Assembly (NCBI GenBank): GCA_027026055.1 | Contig: JALVPA010000146.1 | Location: 1 to 30,144 of the forward strand | Source: Campylobacteraceae bacterium | GTDB lineage: Bacteria > Campylobacterota > Campylobacteria > Campylobacterales > Sulfurovaceae | Reading direction: 5' to 3' | Length of the DNA: 30,144 nt | Shown: piece by piece, positions 7,813 through 15,768 of the stretch | How the letters are laid out: every line of letters starts with the position of its first letter | How positions within the stretch are numbered: position 1 is the first letter of the stretch | The notes under the pieces: generated by a model | Database searches by the model: none | What the model was told of the DNA's origin: nothing | What the model saw: only the letters and a program-made list of their open reading frames with translations | Position numbers and translations under genes: made by a program

Positions 7813-9135
7813 ATGAAATTCGGTACACTAAGTGTGGCTACGATATTGGCATTAGGTATGGCGTATGCAGGCGGGGATATCGCCCCCGTGGAGCCGTCGG
7901 CTTCCCCTGCAGTGGAAGAGAAAGCTTTCTGGGAATTCGGTGGCCAAGCGGTATTGTACTACCAGACTATCGACGCTTACGGCGGTTCGGATCTTTTCAA
8001 ACAAGGCTCTTCCGTTGCGGATGCGGGGCTGCAGCTCAAAGCGACGCATAAGGATCTTGTCGGCGGAGTGGGAGTCGGTATCACGATTGACGGGGTGGCG
8101 ACGCTCGGTCTCGAACATAGTATCGTCAGCAACGTCATGCAGACGGCGAACGGCATCAAAGGCGGTTGGATCGCCGAAGCGTATCTTACTTATAGTATCG
8201 GAGATACGATGCTCAAAGGCGGACGTATGACGTTGCCTGCCGCTCTTTCGCCGTTTGCACACTCCGAAAGCTGGAATGTGTTTGAAAATACCTATGATGC
8301 GGCGTTGGTTGTCAATACGAGTCTTCCCGATACCGTATTGGTGGGGGCGTGGGTCTATGCCAACAATACCAATGGATACGCACAGTTTCACGACGGACCG
8401 CCGACGACACCCTCGTCGTCCGCACCGCACAATTTCTTGAAAACCGCTATCGGTATTCACAACTCTCCGAGAAACGAGATGGGTTTTATCGGAGGAGAAT
8501 ATGCCAATATGGCGGATTTCGAAAATACAAACGACGATAACGGCGTATTTATGGTTACCGTACAAAACAAATCGATAGAAAACCTGACCCTCACGGCTTC
8601 TTATTATTATGCGGATGATTTTCTCGGTTTGGGCGATGCGCTCAATATTTGGTGGGTTGACGGTAAATACACCGTTTCCAACTTCGAAATCGCTCTACAA
8701 GGAGGCCAAGTCATAGACGGCGCACTTCCGAAAGATACGACGGCGTTCGGTGCGAAAATCAGCGGTCATTTCGGTAATGTGGGCGCTTATATCGCTTATT
8801 CCAACGTAGACGACGGGACGACGGGTATTTTTAATGTGGGCGGACAGCAAACACCGCTATATACGCAAATGATTATCAACGAAGGCGCCATAAGAAGCGA
8901 CAACGACACCTTTGTCATAGGCGCGCATACAAATCTGTTCGGCGGTACCTTGGGAGCGGGATACGGTACGACATCCGGTGATGTAAGCGGTTACGATTAC
9001 GATGAAATCGACGTTTATTATACTGCCGATATCTTTGACGGCGGCAATATTCTTGTCGGATATGTTAATATGGACGACAATGTAAGAGCCGATAGCAACA
9101 ATGTTGTTAGGATCGTAGGAAGATATCGCTTCTGA
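7813..9135 (+). CDS. Outer-membrane porin, Campylobacterota OprD-like
   Basis: 440 aa. The signal peptide MKFGTLSVATILALGMAYA is followed by a beta-barrel protein rich in Gly, Asn, Asp and Tyr, with alternating hydrophobic strands (for example WIAEAYLTYSIGDTMLKGGRM). It ends in the strand VVRIVGRYRF with the terminal Phe that the Bam machinery recognises. The size and the GGRMTLPAALSPFAHSE segment resemble the major or OprD-like porins of Campylobacterota. It has its own promoter and strong terminator, so it is a single-gene unit. The substrate is unknown; the adjacent exported amide hydrolases could act on what it lets in (inference). Confidence 0.8.
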   Translation: MKFGTLSVATILALGMAYAGGDIAPVEPSASPAVEEKAFWEFGGQAVLYYQTIDAYGGSDLFKQGSSVADAGLQLKATHKDLVGGVGVGITIDGVATLGLEHSIVSNVMQTANGIKGGWIAEAYLTYSIGDTMLKGGRMTLPAALSPFAHSESWNVFENTYDAALVVNTSLPDTVLVGAWVYANNTNGYAQFHDGPPTTPSSSAPHNFLKTAIGIHNSPRNEMGFIGGEYANMADFENTNDDNGVFMVTVQNKSIENLTLTASYYYADDFLGLGDALNIWWVDGKYTVSNFEIALQGGQVIDGALPKDTTAFGAKISGHFGNVGAYIAYSNVDDGTTGIFNVGGQQTPLYTQMIINEGAIRSDNDTFVIGAHTNLFGGTLGAGYGTTSGDVSGYDYDEIDVYYTADIFDGGNILVGYVNMDDNVRADSNNVVRIVGRYRF

Positions 9136-9150
9136 GAATATCCGATATTC

Positions 9151-9208
9151 GCTCAATAAAACGGCACAAAAGCGTTTGTGTCGTTTGAGCGGTTCTCTTT
9201 CGTTTTTT
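9151..9208 (+). terminator. Rho-independent terminator after the porin
   Basis: A long imperfect hairpin (9151-9190) pairs GCTCAA...ACGGCACAAA with TTTGTGTCGTTTGAGC around a short loop. It is followed by a T-rich run (CTCTTTCGTTTTTT). It starts 16 bp after the porin stop codon. Confidence 0.75.
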
Positions 9209-9283
9209 CAAATAATTTAAACTGCACATCTTTTTTCCCTCGTATCGTTTTTTTGAAGGTAACGCCTTTTATGCGAATTCCGC

Positions 9284-9289
9284 TATACT
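9284..9289 (+). promoter_or_regulatory. Possible -10 element for the amidohydrolase
   Basis: TATACT lies 20 bp before the ATG; no good -35 is found at the right spacing. AAGGA follows 6 nt before the start. Confidence 0.35.
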
Positions 9290-9308
9290 GTTTTGAAAAG
9301 GAATCGAT

Positions 9309-11201
9309 ATGAAACGAAACGTTGTCGCATTTGTCGTTGCGGCACTATGGTGCTCAGTGCATATGACGCCGTTAATAGCGGGAAAAAAGGAGCTACCCGA
9401 GCAGACGCTCTACTTTGGCGGCGATATCGTCACGATGGAGGGTGATAAACCCGAATATGTCGAAGCGGTCGCGGTGCGAGACGGGAAGATTATTTATGTG
9501 GGCAAGAAGGCCGGTGCGGTCGACAACTATGCGGGCGAAACCGAAACGGTGGATCTCAAGGGCAAGACGATGATGCCGGGCTTCATCGAACCGCATCTGC
9601 ATCCGCTCATTGCGGCGATTCTCCTCTCCGGCGACATCATTGCGCCGCACGACTGGAGTGTGCCCGACGGTATCAAAAAGGGTGTGGAGGGGCATGACGC
9701 CTACATTAAACGCCTCAAAGCCTCTATTGAAAAGTACGGCAAAAAGGATGATGTGCTGTTCGTATGGGGGTATCACCGGCTCTGGCATGGAAAACTGGAC
9801 AGAAAAATGCTCAACGAAATTTCACCCGATATCCCCGTTGCCGTACTTCACCGCTCTTTTCATGAAGTGTTCCTCAACGATGCTGCGATAAAACTGATGA
9901 AGATTAAAGAAGCCGATTACAAGGGAAATCCTCAGGTAGAGTGGGAGAAAGGGCACTTCTTTGAAGGAGGCTGGCAGGCGCTTGCTCCCAAAATCGCACC
10001 GTTCATGCTCAACCCCGTCAAGTACAAAAAAGGCTTGGCGGATATGACGAAGCTGATGGAGAAAAACGGCATTACGACCATAGACGAACCGGGTTTTCCC
10101 AATGTCGATTTCGATATGGAGTACAACCTACTCAAAGCCGAGATGGACAAAAAGCCTGCCTATGAGATATGCAATATCCTCAATGCCGGACAGTTAAGTG
10201 CGGTCAAAGGCAGCCTCGATGCGGCGACACAATTTATGGAAGAGGCACCGGAAAAGTACGACACAGACAATATCAAAATGTTGCCAAAGCAGGTAAAACT
10301 CTTTGCAGACGGCGCCATCTATTCGTTGGCGATGCAGATGAAAGAGGGCTACACCGACGGCTTCAAGGGCCAGTGGATGACACCGATCGAAATCTTTAAA
10401 AAGCAGATGCACTACTACTGGAACAAGGGCTACAAGATCCATATCCACGCCAACGGCGATTTGGGTATTCAGCTCTGTCTCGATACGGTGCGAGAATTGC
10501 AAAAACAGCATCCGCGAAAGGATCATAGGCTAACGCTACATCATCTCGGATACTTTACCGCGGACCAGGCGGATAAGATGAAAGAGCTTGGCGTCGAAGC
10601 CTCCGTAAATCCTTACTATCTTTGGGCATTGTCCCAAAAGTATGCCAAGTACGGTCTGGGTACAAAAAGAGCACACAACCTGGTGCCTATGAGGCTTCTG
10701 GAAGAGCGAGGCATTCCTTTTTCTCTGCATTCGGACTTCGGTATGGCGCCTGCCGAGCCGCTGACCTTGGCATGGACGGCGGTCAACAGAATCACGGACA
10801 AAGGAAACCCCGTTTCGCAGGATCGGTGTATCGATGTCTTTACCGCAATGAAGGGTATTACCGTCAATGCGGCAAGAACGTTGAATCTTGAAAATAAGAT
10901 CGGCTCTATCAAAAAGGGTAAAATCGCAAACTTTACCATTCTTGAGGAGAACCCTTTCAAAGTCGATAAAATGCATATCAAAGATATCGAAGTGGCGGGG
11001 GTTGTTTTTAGAGGTGAACTTAAAATGAGAAAAACGAAACGTGTCGGCGGTGAGAAAGACGCCCACGGTTGTATCGGTTCCGCCGGCTACAGATGGTGTG
11101 CCAAAACCGACCGGTGCGAACGTCCGTGGGAGCTTGCACAAAAAGAGAAGTTCGAAAAGCGTGCGGAAGCGTTTGACGCTTTTTGCGCAAACGGCAATTA
11201 A
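9309..11201 (+). CDS. Exported YtcJ-like amidohydrolase with a C-terminal Cys domain
   Basis: 630 aa metal-dependent hydrolase of the amidohydrolase_3/YtcJ type, the family of N-substituted formamide deformylases. A signal peptide covers about residues 1-24, so it is periplasmic, unlike most family members. The metal site begins with H96-x-H98 in PGFIEPHLHP. Later ligand motifs are KLFADGAIYS (about 330), HIHANGD, HHLGY and HSDFG, and the C-terminal beta-sandwich closes with GSIKKGKIANFTIL. The last roughly 55 residues form an extra Cys/Trp module (GCIGSAGYRWCAKTDRCERP...). I have seen similar modules on small secreted proteins but cannot name this one. The gene is 25 bp upstream of a second amide hydrolase, probably the same operon. 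Substrate unknown. Confidence 0.8.
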   Translation: MKRNVVAFVVAALWCSVHMTPLIAGKKELPEQTLYFGGDIVTMEGDKPEYVEAVAVRDGKIIYVGKKAGAVDNYAGETETVDLKGKTMMPGFIEPHLHPLIAAILLSGDIIAPHDWSVPDGIKKGVEGHDAYIKRLKASIEKYGKKDDVLFVWGYHRLWHGKLDRKMLNEISPDIPVAVLHRSFHEVFLNDAAIKLMKIKEADYKGNPQVEWEKGHFFEGGWQALAPKIAPFMLNPVKYKKGLADMTKLMEKNGITTIDEPGFPNVDFDMEYNLLKAEMDKKPAYEICNILNAGQLSAVKGSLDAATQFMEEAPEKYDTDNIKMLPKQVKLFADGAIYSLAMQMKEGYTDGFKGQWMTPIEIFKKQMHYYWNKGYKIHIHANGDLGIQLCLDTVRELQKQHPRKDHRLTLHHLGYFTADQADKMKELGVEASVNPYYLWALSQKYAKYGLGTKRAHNLVPMRLLEERGIPFSLHSDFGMAPAEPLTLAWTAVNRITDKGNPVSQDRCIDVFTAMKGITVNAARTLNLENKIGSIKKGKIANFTILEENPFKVDKMHIKDIEVAGVVFRGELKMRKTKRVGGEKDAHGCIGSAGYRWCAKTDRCERPWELAQKEKFEKRAEAFDAFCANGN

Positions 11202-11226
11202 ATCCGATTCGACACAAAGGAAAATG

Positions 11227-12324
11227 ATGAACATCAAAAAACGAACGATCGCCGCGATTGCGGCATTGACCATGACACTCGGTTTTACGGCGGCGGAGGC
11301 CTGTACGGGCGTACAGATCACTACAAAAGACGGGGCGGTGATCAACGGAAGAACCGTTGAGTTTGGTGTGCTTATCGACACCAGCATCGTCGTGGTGCCG
11401 AGAGGCTACAAGTTTACAGGTATGACGACACTCGGACAGGGAAAAACGTGGACGTCGAAATACGCTTCTGCGGGGATGATTATCGCCGATTACGACGTGA
11501 TCGTCGACGGTATGAACGAGAAAGGGTTGGTATGCGCCAACTTCTACTTCCCCGGATTTGCGAAATACTCCGTTACGACCAAAGAGAATCAAGCCATCTC
11601 CATGTCTTCAACCGACATCGTGCAGTGGATTCTTTCTATGTTCGAATCGGTCGATGAGGTGAAAAAAGCGCTTGAGAACAACGAAGTGGCGATCTCTCCC
11701 GTTTTGACGCCGGGATTTCCGCCGCAGGTGCAGCCCTTTCACTTTATCGTCTACGACCGAACGGGAAAAAGCATCGTCTTCGAGCCGATCGACGGCAAGC
11801 TGAAGGTCTATGACAACCCCATCGGCGTCATCACCAATTCGCCGACCTTCGACTGGCACATGACCAACCTGCGCAACTATGTGACCCTCGGGGCCAACAC
11901 TCCCGACCCTAAAAAGGTTTTCGGACTGGAACTCAAACCGTTGGGACAGGGTGCGGGTATGCTGGGACTTCCGGGCGATTTCACGCCGCCGTCACGTTTT
12001 GTCAGAGCGGCGGCATTCGCCGGCAGTACGATCCCCGTGGAGAGTGCGGAAGGCGGCGTGATGCAAGTGTTTCATATCCTCAATAGTTTCGATATTCCCG
12101 TGGGTGCGGCACGAACGATCGAGGACGGTAAAATCTATTCGGACTATACGATGCTCACCGTCGTGCGCGATACGAAAAACCTACGGTACTATTACAAAAC
12201 CTACGACGATCAAAATATCAAAATGCTCGATATGAAAAAGTTCGATCTTGATGGCAAAAAGATTTTGAAGCTGCATACGTTGACCAAACCCACTTTCGAG
12301 GATATCAGCGATAAGTTGAAGTGA
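11227..12324 (+). CDS. Exported choloylglycine hydrolase/penicillin V acylase-type Ntn hydrolase
   Basis: 365 aa. It hydrolyses a linear amide bond with an N-terminal Cys nucleophile. The signal peptide ends AEA just before C26-T-G-V-Q, so signal peptide removal would expose the catalytic Cys. R42 in NGRTVEF sits 16 residues after the Cys, matching Arg18 of bile salt hydrolases. The Asp21 position is Glu here. Asn in GMNEKGL and the Arg in PPSRFVRAA fit further active-site positions. I chose the ATG at 11227 because AAAGGA is 5 nt upstream; the adjacent ATG at 11224 is also possible. Relatives cleave bile salts, penicillin V or acyl-homoserine lactones; the substrate here is unknown. Confidence 0.82.
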   Translation: MNIKKRTIAAIAALTMTLGFTAAEACTGVQITTKDGAVINGRTVEFGVLIDTSIVVVPRGYKFTGMTTLGQGKTWTSKYASAGMIIADYDVIVDGMNEKGLVCANFYFPGFAKYSVTTKENQAISMSSTDIVQWILSMFESVDEVKKALENNEVAISPVLTPGFPPQVQPFHFIVYDRTGKSIVFEPIDGKLKVYDNPIGVITNSPTFDWHMTNLRNYVTLGANTPDPKKVFGLELKPLGQGAGMLGLPGDFTPPSRFVRAAAFAGSTIPVESAEGGVMQVFHILNSFDIPVGAARTIEDGKIYSDYTMLTVVRDTKNLRYYYKTYDDQNIKMLDMKKFDLDGKKILKLHTLTKPTFEDISDKLK

Positions 12325-12358
12325 AAAAGAGGCGTCGTTTCGTTATTTTGTCGAACCG

Positions 12359-12400
12359 TTGATACGTCTCAAGCGAAGCACTCATTCGTTGCGTTACAAT
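12359..12400 (+). promoter_or_regulatory. Crp/Fnr-type box and -10 of nirF
   Basis: TTGATACGTCTCAA (12359-12372) matches TTGAT-N4-ATCAA at 9 of 10 positions. TACAAT (12395-12400) predicts a start at 12407, which puts the box centre at exactly -41.5, the class II activator position. Confidence 0.75.
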
Positions 12401-12421
12401 AACGAAAAAAAAGGAAGCGAG

Positions 12422-13552
12422 ATGAAACGAACGATAGCGGCATGGTTGTGGATCGCCGTCGCGTGTATCTACGCAAAACCACAATTTACGGTCTCTCAAG
12501 AGGCGAAAGAGAAGCTTTTCGTCGTGGAGCGCGAAAGCGAATCGCTTGCCGTCATCGAAAACGGCTTGGTACGATCGCACATGCGCCGTATGCACAATAT
12601 GAACCACGGGGTCGTCAAGTTCGACGGAGAGGATGGCTATCTCATCAGTAGAGACGGGTATGTCGTCAAATTCGACCCCGTCACGGAGAAAAAAGAGGCG
12701 GAGTACAAAACTAGCAAATCGGCCATCGGCTTTGTCATCGGAAAAAACTATGTCGCCGTGGCGAACTACGACGACAAATCGGTCGATATCCTCACGCGAG
12801 ATTTGAAGCCTCTTCAAAAGATTGTTACGGGATCTAAAAACGTCGGAATCAAAATCTACAAAGATATGCTGGTTTTTGCGCAGATGGACAACGATAAAGT
12901 AACCGTGCTCAAAGACGAGAATTTCGGCAAAGGTCTACCGAAGTTCAAACGATACAAGACGTTCGATGTCGGTCAGATGCCTTTCGATGCGATGCTAAGC
13001 GGGCATACCTATATCGTCGGCTTTTTTCTCGGCAAAGCGTTCGGTGTCGTCGATTTGGACAAGATGATGTACAAAGAGATCAAGATCACCGCCGAAGGGG
13101 ACAAGCCCGTGCTGAAAGTGCCGCATTTCGGTTTTTGGTCGATTGCGAACGACAAGATATTTATCCCGGCAGTAGGCGACAATGCGGTGATGGTCTACGA
13201 CAAAGCGTTTCGTTTTATCAAAAATATTCGTGTCAAAGGCTTGCCCGTCTTTACGTCGCTCAGTCCCGATGGTCGTTATCTTGCCGTGACGTTTTCGGGT
13301 AAAGATTTTCCTCATATCCAGATTATCGATACGAAAACGCTCGAGGTCTTCAAGACTTTCGATTTCCCTGGCAAAGTGTTGCATGTACGCTGGTCGCACT
13401 ACGATCCCGCTCTTTACGTTTCGGTCAACGACGCCAACGAAGTGGCGGTGATCAATACCGAGAAATGGTATTTGGCAAGAGAGATTTTTCAAGTGGAAAA
13501 ACCTTCGGGCATCTTTATCTACGATTTGGCGGCGCACGCTAAAAAAGAGTGA
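12422..13552 (+). CDS. nirF: Heme d1 biosynthesis protein NirF
   Basis: 376 aa eight-bladed beta-propeller related to the d1 domain of cytochrome cd1; it acts in the periplasm late in heme d1 synthesis. The N-terminal hydrophobic leader contains AVAC (Cys15), a weak lipobox, and some NirF proteins are lipid-anchored. Family features include MNHGVVKFDGEDGYLISRDG (about 60-79), the KSAIGFVIGKNYVAVANYDD blade and the closing EKPSGIFIYD near the C-terminus. There is no CxxCH, which separates it from NirS and NirN. The start has AAGGAAG upstream, and a Fnr-type class II promoter lies in front. Its end overlaps the GTG of a broken thioredoxin-like gene. Confidence 0.85.
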   Translation: MKRTIAAWLWIAVACIYAKPQFTVSQEAKEKLFVVERESESLAVIENGLVRSHMRRMHNMNHGVVKFDGEDGYLISRDGYVVKFDPVTEKKEAEYKTSKSAIGFVIGKNYVAVANYDDKSVDILTRDLKPLQKIVTGSKNVGIKIYKDMLVFAQMDNDKVTVLKDENFGKGLPKFKRYKTFDVGQMPFDAMLSGHTYIVGFFLGKAFGVVDLDKMMYKEIKITAEGDKPVLKVPHFGFWSIANDKIFIPAVGDNAVMVYDKAFRFIKNIRVKGLPVFTSLSPDGRYLAVTFSGKDFPHIQIIDTKTLEVFKTFDFPGKVLHVRWSHYDPALYVSVNDANEVAVINTEKWYLAREIFQVEKPSGIFIYDLAAHAKKE

Positions 13553-13907
13553 GCTTTATGCGTCGCATTCTCTTGAGTATGCTGACACCGCTTTTTCTGG
13601 CGGCGGGTTCGTTTTCGTGGGGAGGCGACTATGAAGCGGCACGCCAAAAAGCGCTTCGGATGCACAAGAGGCTGTTGGTGTCATCGTTTTTCGCGACGGA
13701 CAATGTACTTATCCGATATAGATGTACTATACGACACATTTTCCGACTCTTTTTTTCGTCGAACTCGTACTTGAAATTTTTATTATACATAGAAGCTCCC
13801 CAACCCTTGGATCGGAGAGCTTCATTACGACGCAGATCGATGATGTCGTCGCGTTTTTAAAAAATCTCAAAGAGAGATCGTCACGCCGTCACGTTACGTT
13901 TCGTTAA
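13549..13907 (+). pseudogene. Broken thioredoxin-like gene
   Basis: The start (GTG 13549 overlapping the nirF stop, or ATG 13558) encodes a signal peptide and WGGDYEAARQKALRMHKRLLVS, typical of the first strand and helix of exported thioredoxin-fold proteins. After about position 13683 this frame loses similarity and ends at 13860. The frame shifted by +2 (13722-13907) then shows HFPTLFFVE and FITTQIDDVVAFLKNLKE, like the cis-Pro strand and last helix of the fold. The middle with the CxxC motif is missing. A deletion with a frameshift explains this best; a sequencing error alone would not restore the CxxC. Confidence 0.6.
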
Positions 13908-13915
13908 TCTTTCGT

Positions 13916-14065
13916 TTGACGGCGGTTGACGAAAGAGAGATATACTACGTTTGTGCAAGGTATCGTACCTTGAGCGAACATCCTTTTAAGCGAAGCGCAC
14001 GTTTGTGTTTCTTCCCTCCCTTGTTTTAGCGATATCTCCTTGAATGCTATTCGCGCTTCGCTTAA
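13916..14065 (+). ncRNA. Candidate structured small RNA
   Basis: TTGACG (13916-13921) and TATACT (13941-13946) form a weak promoter with 19-bp spacing. Downstream are a perfect hairpin CAAGGTA-tcg-TACCTTG (13956-13972) and a perfect 13-bp inverted repeat, TTAAGCGAAGCGC (13986-13998) with GCGCTTCGCTTAA (14053-14065). The 54-nt loop between its arms is C/U-rich (TCCCTCCC, TCTCCTT), resembling anti-Shine-Dalgarno loops. The right arm overlaps the stop codon of the convergent gene by 4 bp. It could instead be a bidirectional terminator or remnant. Confidence 0.35.
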
Positions 14066-14403
14066 GGTAGCGGTTTATCCGATATGATCAAACGGTTTTT
14101 TTCGCGATACAGTAAGCTTTTAGATGAAGTCTCTTTAGGTGCATCGGTTTTTTCTTTCGTTTCGCGTTTCTCTTTACGTGATTTGACGAGCGCTTCTTTT
14201 TCTTTCTCTTCGTAGTAAGCGAGTTTCTTTTTTAACATGCGTATCTCTTCGGCTTGCGCTTCGATGACTTTGGCGAAATCGGCACAGTAGGTTTTCGTGT
14301 CGAAAGCGATGCCGCCGATATAGTAGGTGCGGTGCGGCGGTATTTGCGTTTGTGCCGCAAGTCCGACGGCAAGAATCGTCGGAAAAAAAATCCCTCGAAA
14401 CAT
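14062..14403 (-). CDS. Small exported coiled-coil protein, function unknown
   Basis: 113 aa. A likely signal peptide (MFRGIFFPTILAVGLAAQ) is followed by a short segment with one Cys (TYCADFAKVIEAQ), then a charged heptad-like helix from about residue 45 to 90 rich in K and E, and a basic tail. I do not recognise a family. It follows moeA with only 8 bp between, so the two are probably cotranscribed, though no functional link is obvious. Its stop codon lies in the arm of a 13-bp inverted repeat. Confidence 0.6.
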   Translation of the reverse strand: MFRGIFFPTILAVGLAAQTQIPPHRTYYIGGIAFDTKTYCADFAKVIEAQAEEIRMLKKKLAYYEEKEKEALVKSRKEKRETKEKTDAPKETSSKSLLYREKNRLIISDKPLP

Positions 14404-14411
14404 AGAACTCC

Positions 14412-15653
14412 TTAGCGTTCGTTGAGCGTTTTAAAGTGCGTTGTGCGCGTCGTGTCGGCGAAGCTGACGACTTTGACGAGATCTTCGCGCTCGACCGTAC
14501 CGTAACTTTCGCCGAAATAAGCGACGGCATTGCTTTCGCTTAGCGGTGTGAGCATTCCCGAACCGATTTTGTTGTTTCGCGTAGGGATGAAAACCCCCTC
14601 TTCGAGTTTGCCCAATACGATATCGGTGCGTCCTGATCTAAGTGTCAAATCGTGCGAAAACTCCGCATAGGCGTAGTTGTGGTGGCATGCGTTTGCGCCG
14701 GCGATTTTAAAAAGCGCGGGGACGGCGAACGCATGTAGGCAAAGTAGTGTCGCCAGCGGATTGCCCGGCATCGCCATGACGTGGGTTTCGCCCATCTTTC
14801 CCATCATGACCCCTTTGCCCGGTTTATGCCGAACGCCGTGAAACCAGACCTCCATGCCGTTTGCTAAAAACGCATCGTAGATAAAATCGGCGTCACCCGT
14901 ACTGATACCGCCCGAAGTGACGATCGCGTCGTAGCCTTTTAGCGTTTCTATTTTGGTTTTGCACGCTTCCAAGTCGTCGGGCAATTTTCCGAGATAGGAG
15001 GCTTCGAAACCGAAACTTTCGAGCATCGCGACGATACCGAAAGCGTTGGCGTTGTAGATAGCGGTATCGTCCGCGTACTCCCACGGTTCTTTGAGTTCGT
15101 TGCCCGTAGACAGTATGCCGATACGCAAAGGCGTATAGACTTCGATCCCCACGATACCTTGCGAAGAGAGCAGTGCGATATCGGCGGCAACAAGGCGATG
15201 TCCCGGTCGAAAGATCGCCGCTCCCTTTTGCAACTCTTCGCCTTTGCGGCGAAAATTGCTTCCCGCGGCAATCTCGGAGGGGAGCGTTACCTCCGTTTCG
15301 GTAATGTCGTCGCATATTTCGAGAGGCGCGACGGTATCGGCGTCGGCGGGTATCTCCGCACCGGTCATGATACGATAACATTCGCCTTCGTTCAAACACG
15401 CATCGATATGATCTCCCGCGAAAATCGTGCGTTTGACGCGAAGCCGTTTGCCCGCATCACCAGCTTTGAATGCAAAACCGTCCATTGCCGAGTTGTCGTA
15501 GGCTGGAAGATTTTTGCGTGCACGTATGTCGGAAGCGACGATACGTCCGAGGGCGCGATCGAGAGTGACGAATTCGCGATCGCTTTTGGGTGTCGCGCGC
15601 GTCACGGCGGTCCGTACCGCTTCGGCGAAAGAGATGGGGGTGAATCGTTTCAC
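14412..15653 (-). CDS. moeA: Molybdopterin molybdenumtransferase MoeA
   Basis: 413 aa cytoplasmic enzyme that inserts molybdate into adenylylated molybdopterin. It shows the MoeA signatures NLPAYDNSAMDGFAF (about 47-61), RIMTGAEIPADADTV, RIGILSTGNEL, VTSGGISTGDADF, and MAMPGNPLATLLCLHAF in the MoCF domain, plus the C-terminal domain IV. I chose the GTG at 15653 because CGGAG lies about 8 nt upstream; an ATG at 15695 would add 14 residues unlike the family. It is divergent from the MscS gene. MoeA activity is needed for the molybdenum enzyme NapA encoded further along. Confidence 0.92.
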   Translation of the reverse strand: MKRFTPISFAEAVRTAVTRATPKSDREFVTLDRALGRIVASDIRARKNLPAYDNSAMDGFAFKAGDAGKRLRVKRTIFAGDHIDACLNEGECYRIMTGAEIPADADTVAPLEICDDITETEVTLPSEIAAGSNFRRKGEELQKGAAIFRPGHRLVAADIALLSSQGIVGIEVYTPLRIGILSTGNELKEPWEYADDTAIYNANAFGIVAMLESFGFEASYLGKLPDDLEACKTKIETLKGYDAIVTSGGISTGDADFIYDAFLANGMEVWFHGVRHKPGKGVMMGKMGETHVMAMPGNPLATLLCLHAFAVPALFKIAGANACHHNYAYAEFSHDLTLRSGRTDIVLGKLEEGVFIPTRNNKIGSGMLTPLSESNAVAYFGESYGTVEREDLVKVVSFADTTRTTHFKTLNER

Positions 15654-15756
15654 GGCCGTACTCCGTTGATGGTGTCGATTCGCTATTATAACCAATACGT
15701 CGATGTCACGGCTTAATCGGGACTTGGGGTTAATAGCAATCGGGTAAAAAATAGGT

Positions 15757-15762
15757 TATACT
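15757..15762 (+). promoter_or_regulatory. -10 element of the MscS gene
   Basis: TATACT (15757-15762) predicts transcription starting at 15769, the A of the ATG. No Shine-Dalgarno is seen before that ATG, so a leaderless message is possible. No -35 is evident. Confidence 0.45.
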
Positions 15763-15768
15763 TCAGAC

